From contig JAJTHO010000136.1 in NCBI GenBank assembly GCA_021297975.1, positions 1-11,941 of the forward strand: 11,941 nucleotides of DNA, read 5' to 3'. Origin of the DNA: Alphaproteobacteria bacterium. GTDB lineage: Bacteria > Pseudomonadota > Alphaproteobacteria > JAJTHO01. The notes below the pieces were generated by a model that searched no databases, had not been told where the DNA came from, and saw nothing but the letters and a program-made list of their open reading frames with translations. Numbering within the stretch: position 1 is the stretch's first letter; every line of letters begins with the position of its first letter. Shown one piece after another: positions 1 to 7,293 of this stretch. The position numbers and the translations under genes were made by a program.

Positions 1-534
1 GGCGCAAAAGCCAAACTCAGCGTCAATGACTTTATCATCAAAGCCTGCGGCATGGCGCTGGAACAGGTTCCCGCCGCAAACGCATCGTGGACAGATGCGG
101 GGGTTCAGTATTACACCCGCGCCGATGTATCCGTTGCCGTGGCTATTCCCGGCGGTCTGATTACACCCATCATCAAAAATGCCGCCGCAAAGCGCCTCGT
201 TGAGATTACCGGCGAAATGAAAGACCTCGCCGCGCGTGCCCGCGACGGCAAGTTAAAACCCGAAGAATTCCAAGGCGGGACGTTTAGCCTGTCAAACCTT
301 GGCATGTTTGGCGTGAAAAGCTTCTCGGCGATTATCAATCCGCCGCAAGCCTGCATCCTGGCCGTCGGCGCAGGCGAAGAGCGCCCGGTTGTCCGCAACG
401 GCAAGCTGGACATTGCCAACGTGATGACGGCGACGCTCTCGGTTGATCACCGTGTGGTGGACGGCGCAGTGGGCGCGGAATGGCTGGGCGCGTTTAAACG
501 CCTACTGCAACAGCCGCTGGAATTGATTCTTTGA
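1..534 (+). CDS. pdhC: Dihydrolipoamide acetyltransferase, pyruvate dehydrogenase E2, C-terminal part
   Basis: This is the catalytic (CoA acetyltransferase) domain of the E2 core of pyruvate dehydrogenase, which moves the acetyl group from lipoyl-lysine to CoA in the cytoplasm. The frame is open from base 1, so the lipoyl and E1/E3-binding domains lie upstream of the window. The active-site motif DHRVVDGA is visible, with His at 448-450 and Asp at 460-462, as are the family blocks FQGGTFSLSNLGMFGVKSF and NPPQACILAVGAGEERPVV. The GGTFS-SNLGM wording matches alphaproteobacterial pyruvate dehydrogenase E2 better than 2-oxoglutarate dehydrogenase E2 (SucB), which is the main alternative. The ATG at 52 is internal, not the start. 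The gene ends 7 bp from the tail of a minus-strand pseudogene, with no visible terminator between them. Confidence 0.93.
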   Translation, partial: GAKAKLSVNDFIIKACGMALEQVPAANASWTDAGVQYYTRADVSVAVAIPGGLITPIIKNAAAKRLVEITGEMKDLAARARDGKLKPEEFQGGTFSLSNLGMFGVKSFSAIINPPQACILAVGAGEERPVVRNGKLDIANVMTATLSVDHRVVDGAVGAEWLGAFKRLLQQPLELIL

Positions 535-541
535 ATTTGAA

Positions 542-1292
542 TCAGCGAGGCTGATTTTTCTCAAAAAACGCCAGCGTGTCCTTTACTATAACACTATCAC
601 GCGCAATCCAGGCAAAATCGCCGATAATGCCGATGTGCGCTATACCGGGATAGAGTTTTGTTTCAACCATGCCGCCTTTGTCCTTAATGGCTTTTTCCAG
701 CAACGTAAGGTTAAACAGCCCTACGGTTGTATCGTCTGCGCCATGCAGCAGCAGCATCGGCGGCTCTTTTCCGGTGATAAAATTGGGCACATAAATTGCC
801 GCATTACCTTCTGGTGAGTTAAACAAGTCCTTCAAATCCCGCTCTTCCGGCACAAAAGCATAAGGCCCCGCAAGGCCGACGAAACCGCGGATAATCGCCG
901 GCGAGCTCGCGTGTTTGCGCAAATACTGCGCGTCGCTCACCAGCATAGCGCCCATGTGTGCGCCTGATGAATGCCCCATGAGATAGAGCCGCGCCGAATC
1001 GCCGCCGTATGCGGCTATGTTCTTTGATGTCCAAACGGCGGCCTGTGCAGCATCATCCATCATCCCCGGAAATTTCACTGCCGGATATTTAGCGAAATCA
1101 GGAATAACGACTATGTAACCCGCCGCCGTCAAGGTATCGGCCAGAAAGGGGTACAGGTCTTTTTGGCCAGATCGCGCTGAAGTGTGTAGGCACGTTGGCG
1201 ACACTGGCGGCAAGGCGGGTGCAGCCAGCAAGGACAAGCGAGGTAAGTGCGATAAACATAAGGGGAAACAGAGATTTCATAAGAATTGACAT
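542..1292 (-). pseudogene. Lipoprotein alpha/beta hydrolase, broken by internal deletion plus frameshift
   Basis: Two minus-strand frames together make one esterase-like lipoprotein. The 5' frame (start ATG at 1292, or more likely 1280) encodes a lipoprotein signal ending LVLAGC (Cys codon 1221-1223), followed by TRLAASVANVPTHF. The 3' frame, open from about 1237 but homologous from about 1168 to 542, carries the alpha/beta hydrolase body: nucleophile elbow GHSSGAH, acid region HGADD and the C-terminal AHIG histidine. The two meet at about 1165-1185. The stretch expected between them in this family is missing: the first beta strands and the oxyanion-hole block, usually a YGG or HGGG type, roughly 40-50 residues by recollection of relatives. 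The reading frame also changes there. The protein would therefore lack a core fold element even though its catalytic triad is present. It lies downstream of the kinase-like gene, apparently last in the ahcY operon. An assembly error could mimic this. Confidence 0.72.
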
Positions 1293-1323
1293 TGTTCACC
1301 CGCGCTTAAAAACAAGCGTCATA

Positions 1324-3537
1324 TTAGCACGGCAAATGAATAGTCACCAGCGTGCCTTGCTTTGGTGTTGAAATAAATTCAATAGAGCCGCCATGCATTT
1401 CAATGTTTTGCCGGGCGAGTTGCAAACCAAGACCATATTCGCCCGAAAGCGGCAATTCACCGCGTGCGCGTGCCAACTGTTCCGCCGTCATGCCCGCACC
1501 CGTGTCAATAATGGTGATATCAACCATCCCGCCGTTGCGCTGCGCTTTCAGGGTCACACTGCCGCCAAAGGCCGTGAATTTTACAGCGTTACTAAGTACA
1601 TTTGAGATAATCTGCCGCAGTCGCTGCTCATCAACGTTGCCCATGGCAACATCCGGGCTGAAATTAACTTGCCAGCGCAATCCTTTTGCCTCGGCATCCG
1701 CACGTAACATTTCCGCGACACTACGCAGCAGCGAATCCAACCGCACCGGTTTACGCTGTATTGTTCGATATCCCGCATCTATAGCCGCAATATCAAGGGC
1801 ATCGGCAACATACTCTTGTAGCCGCTTGGCTGCTTCACTTATATAGCCCAAATACTGATGCTGTTTGTCACTCACATGACCCGCGCCGGGAATCATTTCG
1901 CTGAAACCCAGAATTGCTTGGAGCGGATCCACAAGCGCCCGGCTTACATGCACCAGATGTTCGGATTTTTGACGCTCACGGGTGCGCAGCTCTTCCTGTT
2001 GGCGCGCGATATCGCTAACATCTTTAAAAGCAAGCATGACGGCGCCATCAAACAGCGGCGAGATAACATAATCGACAAGGCGTTTATCGTTTAAAGCCAA
2101 GCTCCCCTGACTCGCTTTCCTGCTTCCGAACTCTTGTCGAAACACGGCATCGCTGCCCGGAAAGCGCAATTGGCGGGCAATTTGCGAAAAAAAGGCGGTA
2201 ACAGTAAGGGTCTCTGCCGCGCGATTATCCAAACGCCAAAACTTTCGAAAGGCGGCATTACACAAGCGTATATTCTGGTCTGCCCCAAAAACAGCAACCG
2301 CCTCGTCAAGATTTTCAAGCACGGCGGCGGGCAAGAGATCCACTTCATGAGTAGCGGTAGGGGCTAGCGCAGCTTGTTGGGTACGGTCACGATATGTAAA
2401 CAGCAAACCACCTTGCGGATGAGTTTGGGCGACAACTTCAATCGAACGCTGGTCTCTTAAATGCAACCAATCCCGGCGTGCTTCAACCAACGTTTGAAAA
2501 ATTTCATTTTCCTGACGTAGCCAAGAATCAACATCGCGAACATCAGGCAGCAACCTTGTCTGGCGCAGTGCCTGTAAAACTTCCGTATAGGTCGGAAGCT
2601 TGACCAGAAAATCGTCTTTAAGACCCCAAAGACGCATAAATGCGTCGTTATAATAAATCAGCCGACGCTCGGCGCTATATATAGCAACGCCCATATCTAT
2701 TTGATTTAATATGATATGTTGACTTTCCAGAACACGTTCGAATTCCGTGCGCAGCTCTTCAATAGCGGAGTAATCGCGCGCAAAACCTACAACGCCAGAA
2801 CCATCAATAATCGCCGATTCGGTTATCTCAAAAAGGCGCGGCTTTCCAGCAACAATAATGCTATGGCTCTCTGTCAACGTTGAATCGTGCATTTGTGCGA
2901 GACGCGCTAGTGCCCTGCCGTTATCGCTAATTGCGCCCGCTGCCAACTCTGTCTGCCGATGCAATACATCACTGGTAGTTAGATTTACTGCCTCTGAAAA
3001 TGCTTTATTTACAAAAATTAATTCTAGCTTTGCATCTCGAATCCATGCTGGAACGGGCAATTTATCGACCAGGATTTTTAGTTGACCCGCAACGCGATCA
3101 AAATGACGCGGTGTATCTGTGAATTCATAGCTCGAGAAATCTAACTGCTCGCGGTCATCACGGCTGCTGAAAAGACTTTTACTTTTACTTTTTTGCTTAG
3201 CCTTTGGCAGTTCCTCCGGCGCAATATCCCACTCAACTCCTGGTTTTAAGTCAAGTTCAGGCAAGGGCACTCTTTTAGGCTGTTTTTTTTGGCGCGGCTT
3301 ATTACCGCCACCAAACAAAGCACCCATCAAAACAATTACAATACCAAGCCCGAGCGCAAGCAACGGCAAAGGTACTTGAACCCCTGATATATTGACCGCT
3401 GTATTGGCAAGTTTTGCTAAATCCAGAACCTCAGCCGCATGAGCCATTGATGTGCCAGCAATAAGCGCACCGCAACCAGCCAAAAGCCGGCGGACGAGCA
3501 GTTTAATAGCGATAATGCGCGGGTTTATAATCACCAT
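1324..3537 (-). CDS. Membrane-anchored triple-PAS pseudo-histidine kinase, DivL-like
   Basis: A 737-residue protein. An N-terminal signal-like segment ends AHA near residue 34, followed by one membrane helix (about 55-76) and a basic, lysine-rich linker (about 80-125). Three PAS-like domains follow (about 155-260, 270-385 and 400-510), then a DHp domain (about 520-590) and a C-terminal HATPase domain. The ATPase keeps the N box (IISNVLSNAVKF), G1 (DTGAGM, 678-683) and GLGL (702-705). The H box reads VSRALVDPL where active kinases have the pattern SHELRTPL. The phosphoacceptor His is thus Arg533, and the adjoining Glu, Arg and Thr are also changed. In Caulobacter DivL the same site is Tyr550, so a DivL-type scaffold role towards other kinases is plausible. 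The start at 3537 overlaps the end of ahcY by 35 bp without a clear Shine-Dalgarno sequence, suggesting translational coupling. Orthology to DivL is inferred, not tested. Confidence 0.85.
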   Translation of the reverse strand: MVIINPRIIAIKLLVRRLLAGCGALIAGTSMAHAAEVLDLAKLANTAVNISGVQVPLPLLALGLGIVIVLMGALFGGGNKPRQKKQPKRVPLPELDLKPGVEWDIAPEELPKAKQKSKSKSLFSSRDDREQLDFSSYEFTDTPRHFDRVAGQLKILVDKLPVPAWIRDAKLELIFVNKAFSEAVNLTTSDVLHRQTELAAGAISDNGRALARLAQMHDSTLTESHSIIVAGKPRLFEITESAIIDGSGVVGFARDYSAIEELRTEFERVLESQHIILNQIDMGVAIYSAERRLIYYNDAFMRLWGLKDDFLVKLPTYTEVLQALRQTRLLPDVRDVDSWLRQENEIFQTLVEARRDWLHLRDQRSIEVVAQTHPQGGLLFTYRDRTQQAALAPTATHEVDLLPAAVLENLDEAVAVFGADQNIRLCNAAFRKFWRLDNRAAETLTVTAFFSQIARQLRFPGSDAVFRQEFGSRKASQGSLALNDKRLVDYVISPLFDGAVMLAFKDVSDIARQQEELRTRERQKSEHLVHVSRALVDPLQAILGFSEMIPGAGHVSDKQHQYLGYISEAAKRLQEYVADALDIAAIDAGYRTIQRKPVRLDSLLRSVAEMLRADAEAKGLRWQVNFSPDVAMGNVDEQRLRQIISNVLSNAVKFTAFGGSVTLKAQRNGGMVDITIIDTGAGMTAEQLARARGELPLSGEYGLGLQLARQNIEMHGGSIEFISTPKQGTLVTIHLPC

Positions 3538-4825
3538 CTATGTCCAGATTGAGGTAATCTGCTTGCTTTTTGGTTAATTTTGTCAGCTTCGCGCCTAATT
3601 TAGGCAAATGAAGTGCCGCGACTTTTTCATCCAAACGCTTCGGCAGGATATAAACGCCCACTTCGTAGCTCTTGAAATTATTCCACAATTCAATCTGTGC
3701 GAGGGTCTGGTTAGCAAACGAGCTGCTCATCACAAAGCTGGGGTGACCGGCGGCGCAGCCAAGGTTTACGAGGCGGCCTTCCGCCAATATAATCAAGCGC
3801 TTACCGTCTGGGAAAGTGACTTCGTGAACTTGCGGCTTGATTTCCGTCCATTGGAAATTGCGCAACGATTCAATCTGAATTTCCGAGTCAAAATGGCCGA
3901 TATTGCAGACAATGGCGCGGTCTTTCATCTCGCGCATGTGGTCTAAAGTGATGACATCAACGTTACCCGTTGCTGTGACAAAAATATCACCCTGCGATGC
4001 GGCATCTTCCATGGTGACAACCTGATATCCTTCCATGCAGGCTTGCAGAGCGCAAATGGGGTCAATTTCCGTGACTAAAACCCGTGCGCCGTGGTTTTTC
4101 AACGCCGCCGCAGAGCCTTTGCCCACATCGCCATAACCACAAACAACCGCTGTTTTGCCAGCAATCATCGCGCCCGTTGCGCGCTTGATACCGTCAACCA
4201 GCGATTCACGGCAGCCATAGAGGTTGTCAAATTTAGACTTGGTCACACTGTCGTTCACGTTAATCGCCGGAACTTTCAGCTGGCCTTTTTTGTGCATTTC
4301 ATAGAGGCGGTGCACACCGGTGGTGGTCTCCTCAGAAATCCCACGCACGTCTTTCAATAGCTCAGGAAATTTATCGTGCATCATCACGGTTAAATCACCG
4401 CCATCATCCAAAATCATGTTGGGGCGCCAGCCGTCTGCACCGAGGATTGTTTGCTCAATACACCAGTCGGCTTCTTCGCCGGTCTGGCCGCGCCATGCAA
4501 ACACGGGGATTCCAGCAGCCGCAATCGCAGCGGCGGCCTGGTCTTGGGTTGAGAAAATGTTACAGCTGCTCCAGCGTACCGTTGCCCCCAGTGCAGTTAG
4601 CGTTTCAATCAGCACCGCAGTTTGCGTTGTCATGTGCAGGCAACCAGCGATGCGCGCGCCTTTAAGCGGCTGTTTCGGGGCGTACTCAGCGCGAATCTGC
4701 ATCAGGCCAGGCATCTCGCTTTCCGCAATGGAAATTTCGCGACGACCCCACTCCGCCAAAGACATGTCTTTGACTTTGTAGTCAGAAAAAGTGGTGTTTA
4801 CTTTTGCGGTTGATACGGCGGCCAT
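3503..4825 (-). CDS. ahcY: S-adenosylhomocysteine hydrolase
   Basis: This 440-residue cytosolic enzyme reversibly splits S-adenosylhomocysteine into adenosine and homocysteine. That removes a product inhibitor of methyltransferases and feeds the methyl cycle. Visible family features are His64 (GCLHMT), Asp140 (LDDGGD), Glu165 (SEETTTG), the catalytic Lys196 and Asp200 in NDSVTKSKFDN, the NAD-binding loop GYGDVGKG (230-237), and the C-terminal KPAHYRY that reaches into the partner subunit. Its length is close to the short form of the family; the roughly 40-residue insertion common in many bacterial versions after the DGGD block is absent. The start is supported by AAGGAAAG (4829-4836, minus strand), with its GGA core 7 nt from the ATG. 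The kinase-like gene follows with a 35-bp overlap. Confidence 0.97.
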   Translation of the reverse strand: MAAVSTAKVNTTFSDYKVKDMSLAEWGRREISIAESEMPGLMQIRAEYAPKQPLKGARIAGCLHMTTQTAVLIETLTALGATVRWSSCNIFSTQDQAAAAIAAAGIPVFAWRGQTGEEADWCIEQTILGADGWRPNMILDDGGDLTVMMHDKFPELLKDVRGISEETTTGVHRLYEMHKKGQLKVPAINVNDSVTKSKFDNLYGCRESLVDGIKRATGAMIAGKTAVVCGYGDVGKGSAAALKNHGARVLVTEIDPICALQACMEGYQVVTMEDAASQGDIFVTATGNVDVITLDHMREMKDRAIVCNIGHFDSEIQIESLRNFQWTEIKPQVHEVTFPDGKRLIILAEGRLVNLGCAAGHPSFVMSSSFANQTLAQIELWNNFKSYEVGVYILPKRLDEKVAALHLPKLGAKLTKLTKKQADYLNLDIDGDYKPAHYRY

Positions 4826-4828
4826 GGA

Positions 4829-4836
4829 CTTTCCTT
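4829..4836 (-). promoter_or_regulatory. Shine-Dalgarno site of ahcY
   Basis: AAGGAAAG on the minus strand, just upstream of the ATG at 4825, fixes the ahcY start and implies strong translation initiation. Confidence 0.7.
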
Positions 4837-4852
4837 TTATTTGAGTATCGCT

Positions 4853-4879
4853 AGGGGCTCTCTTAAAGGGGTTTAGGGG
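4853..4879. repeat. Three AGGGG words in the ahcY/DUF445 divergent region
   Basis: AGGGG occurs at 4853-4857, 4867-4871 and 4875-4879 (CCCCT on the ahcY strand) within the roughly 125-bp gap between the divergent ahcY and DUF445 genes. The words sit in the 5' leader or promoter zone of ahcY and could be a binding site or a short slippage-derived repeat. No known riboswitch fold was recognised around them, and the spacing is uneven (14 and 8 bp). Confidence 0.3.
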
Positions 4880-4951
4880 TTTTGCAAGTGTTATTGAAGA
4901 GGCGAAAAACAGAAAATTGCCATTCCCTGCCGTGTGGTCTATGGCTTGAAT

Positions 4952-5662
4952 ATGTTTTCACTCAATTTGCTTATTAACCTGCTCTCCGCTGCAACGGCGG
5001 GCGTGGGGTATTTCATTCCAGAGCCATACGGCGCGTTTGTCCGCGCTGTTGGCTGGTTTGCCTTTTCCGGGGCGGTCACAAACTGGCTGGCGATACACAT
5101 GCTGTTTGAAAAGATTCCCGGTTTTTACGGCTCGGGCATTATTCAACTGCGGTTCAAAGAATTTCAGGGCTCACTAGAGCGGCTGATACACCGTGAATTT
5201 CTTGATAACGCGCAGTTTCAAACGCAACTGCGCGGCTTTATTGAGGCGGCGCGCCGGGAAGCCCTACCCGTAGACGCCATAAAACAAAGCATTGATTTGG
5301 ATAAAGTGTTTACAGCGTTTAGCAGCGCGGTGATGGAATCGTCCTTTGGCGGGATGCTGAAAATGTTTGGCGGCGCGGGCGCGCTGGAGCCTTTGAAAGA
5401 GCCGCTACAGAAAAAGCTAGGCGCCTTGCTGGATGAAACATTGCGTGATGCGGCGCGCCATCTGCCCGAAAGCAGCGCGATTGAAGCACATTTGCTGGCC
5501 GTTGTGCGCCAAGCCGTTGCCGAGCGCGTTGCCAGCCTGAAGCCGATTGAGGTTAAAAACCTGCTGCATGAGCTGACCGATCGCTATACCCCATGGCTGG
5601 TTATCTGGGGCGCGGTGTTTGGCGGGGCATTAGGGGCGCTGAGCGTCTTGGTGCAGCCATGA
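4952..5662 (+). CDS. DUF445 family membrane protein
   Basis: A protein of about 236 residues with a hydrophobic helix at each end: LLINLLSAATAGVGYFI at the N terminus and a second helix of about 20 residues close to the C terminus (from LVIWGAVFGGALGAL onward). The region between is amphipathic, helical and charged. The block GAVTNWLAIHMLFE just after the first helix is the hallmark of DUF445 (YheB/YjiN-like) proteins, whose biochemical role is not established. The family is often 400 residues or more; this is a short single-unit version. An in-frame ATG at 4934 would add six residues. The ATG at 4952 is preferred because it places the hydrophobic segment at the N terminus, though neither has a good ribosome binding site. 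The last codon overlaps the rimM start as ATGA (5659-5662), indicating co-translation. Confidence 0.85.
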   Translation: MFSLNLLINLLSAATAGVGYFIPEPYGAFVRAVGWFAFSGAVTNWLAIHMLFEKIPGFYGSGIIQLRFKEFQGSLERLIHREFLDNAQFQTQLRGFIEAARREALPVDAIKQSIDLDKVFTAFSSAVMESSFGGMLKMFGGAGALEPLKEPLQKKLGALLDETLRDAARHLPESSAIEAHLLAVVRQAVAERVASLKPIEVKNLLHELTDRYTPWLVIWGAVFGGALGALSVLVQP

Positions 5663-6153
5663 CAGACGGGGCGCTGGTTGAAATCGGCAAAATCGTTGCC
5701 CCCCATGGGCTTAAGGGGGAAGTTAAGGTTATACTGTTTCTTGAAGATGCGGCGCGGATTGAAGACTATCCCCTTACTTTACAAAACGGCACGGCGCTAA
5801 CTTTAGAAAGCCTGCGCGGCCATGATGAGCCATATATCGCGCAATTTAAGGGCGTTCACGACCGCAATGCCTCCGAAGCCTTAAAAGGCCAGCTGCTCTA
5901 TACGCCAAGAAGCGCACTGCCCCCGCCGCCGGATGATGCCTATTATCTGCATGATTTAACGGGGATGACGCTTGTACAAAACGGCACTGCCGTGGGTATT
6001 GTTAATGGTTTTCAAGATTACGGCGCGGGCATCATCTTAGAATGCACCTTAAACGGACGCGAGGAGCTTATTCCTTTTAAAGACGGTTTTATTGGTGCTA
6101 TCGATGCACCTGCCCGCACGGTTGAATTATTGTGGAATCTGTCGTGGGAGTAA
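5659..6153 (+). CDS. rimM: Ribosome maturation factor RimM
   Basis: A 164-residue assembly factor for the head of the 30S subunit; family members bind ribosomal protein S19 and assist 16S rRNA processing. The N-terminal RimM domain shows GKIVAPHGLKGEVKV, and the C-terminal PRC-barrel shows the characteristic ELIPFKDGFIGAID block. The frame is open from 5593, but ATG 5659 is chosen because the RimM signature starts there and it overlaps the DUF445 stop as ATGA. Its setting is unusual. rimM normally lies in rpsP-rimM-trmD-rplS; here it sits between a DUF445 gene and a LOV histidine kinase, and neither trmD nor rplS follows. Confidence 0.95.
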   Translation: MTDGALVEIGKIVAPHGLKGEVKVILFLEDAARIEDYPLTLQNGTALTLESLRGHDEPYIAQFKGVHDRNASEALKGQLLYTPRSALPPPPDDAYYLHDLTGMTLVQNGTAVGIVNGFQDYGAGIILECTLNGREELIPFKDGFIGAIDAPARTVELLWNLSWE

Positions 6154-6164
6154 CAAAAAAAACC

Positions 6165-6168
6165 AGGA
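6165..6168 (+). promoter_or_regulatory. Shine-Dalgarno site of the LOV kinase
   Basis: AGGA, 6 nt before the ATG at 6175, lies in the 21-bp rimM-kinase gap. The gap is too short for an obvious separate promoter, so the kinase is probably transcribed with rimM. Confidence 0.6.
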
Positions 6169-6174
6169 TAAAAA

Positions 6175-7293
6175 ATGCAAAACGCCGATAAAGAAGCGGA
6201 TTTACTGTTTGATGCCATTTCAACCAGCAATTTGGCGCATACCATGTCGGCACTCGATGGCGATAAAGAGCTGACTTATGTGAATCAGGCTTTTCTGGAC
6301 GAGACTGGCTATACGAGGGACGAGGTAATCGGCAGAAATTGCAGATTTCTTCAGGGGAAGGATACTGACCCCCAGAGCGTTGAGAAAATTCGTCAAGCGC
6401 TTGCCACCTTTAAGCCGATTGACATTGAAATTTTGAACTATCGCAAAGATGGCACGCCATTTTTGAATCGGCTGAAAATATCGACAGTGTTTGATAAAGC
6501 GGGAAAGCCGCTTGCATTCATGGGCATTCAATCAAATGTTAGCAGTCTCGTTGAAATTGTGCGAATGGCTCAAGAGAGATATCGGATGGAATCGCTTGGC
6601 CGGCTTTCCGCAAATGTGAGCCATGAAATCAAAAACGCGCTGCAGCCCGTTCGCTTAATGTTAGAAAATTTGGGAGATATTGATACGTTGCCTGCAGAAA
6701 TTGCCAAGAAATCTATCGCGATAGCGATGGAGAATTTGGTTCTTGCTGAAAATATTGTTCACGACGTTCTGCGTTATTCAAAAAATTCTTTGTCTGATAA
6801 GGAAGTGATTCCCGCGTTTGAGTTGGCAGAACATGTCGTGCGCTTTAGTAAAAACCTTTTGCCGCATAAAGCAGAGCTTGTTGTTGCAATTGACGATACG
6901 CTGCGTTCCCGCAAGGATGCCTTGCTGAAAGTGCATCAAAACGGCGTGTATCAGATGGCAACAAACCTGATAAGTAATGCACTTGATGCGACAAAAAAAA
7001 CTGGGAGGATAAAGTTTTTTGCAAGCATAGAACGGTTCAAAGAAACGAACACGTCTAAGCTGAAAGCAGGAGAATACCTGGCATTATCAGTTGAAGATAA
7101 TGGTGACGGGATTCCTGATTCAGTCATTGGCAATATCTTTCAACCGTTTTATTCCACCAAATCACCGAGCGAAGGAACGGGGCTTGGCCTGGCCATTTCG
7201 ATGAAGGTGGCAAAGGATCATGGCGGCACCATAACGGCCGAAAACATAGCCGGATCGGGCGCAAAATTCACGCTTTACCTGCCTATTGATTAG
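6175..7293 (+). CDS. Blue-light LOV-domain histidine kinase, soluble
   Basis: A 372-residue cytosolic sensor kinase. The N-terminal LOV domain (about residues 10-125) has the flavin-adduct motif GRNCRFLQ with Cys56, and the FMN-contacting residues Asn88 (NYRKDGTPF), Asn98 and Gln119 (GIQSNVS). The Cys-Asn-Asn spacing of 32 and 10 residues is the same as in the photoreceptor YtvA. A short coiled linker leads to the DHp helix LSANVSHEIKNALQPVRL with phosphoacceptor His150. The HATPase domain follows, with N264/N268, DNGDGIP (308-314) and GTGLGLAIS. All kinase motifs are intact, and the style is NtrB-like rather than the HWE type of Caulobacter LovK. No membrane segment is seen. AGGA (6165-6168) supports the start, 21 bp after rimM. 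The likely partner is the receiver encoded at 9378-9737. The gene tail overlaps that of the convergent chemoreceptor. Confidence 0.93.
   Translation: MQNADKEADLLFDAISTSNLAHTMSALDGDKELTYVNQAFLDETGYTRDEVIGRNCRFLQGKDTDPQSVEKIRQALATFKPIDIEILNYRKDGTPFLNRLKISTVFDKAGKPLAFMGIQSNVSSLVEIVRMAQERYRMESLGRLSANVSHEIKNALQPVRLMLENLGDIDTLPAEIAKKSIAIAMENLVLAENIVHDVLRYSKNSLSDKEVIPAFELAEHVVRFSKNLLPHKAELVVAIDDTLRSRKDALLKVHQNGVYQMATNLISNALDATKKTGRIKFFASIERFKETNTSKLKAGEYLALSVEDNGDGIPDSVIGNIFQPFYSTKSPSEGTGLGLAISMKVAKDHGGTITAENIAGSGAKFTLYLPID

Noticed and set aside
1303..1318. CGCTT/AAGCG hairpin between the kinase-like gene and the hydrolase as a terminator
   Set aside because: The stem is only 5 bp and no T-run follows on the minus strand; it does not look like an intrinsic terminator.
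4826..4933. Possible SAH or SAM riboswitch in the ahcY leader
   Set aside because: The region upstream of ahcY is short, and no riboswitch stem arrangement could be recognised; only uneven CCCCT words and a TTGCAA with a poor -10 match are present.
5593..5658. Upstream extension of rimM from ATG 5593
   Set aside because: The extra 22 residues lie inside the DUF445 coding region and do not resemble RimM; the ATGA overlap at 5659 is the better start.
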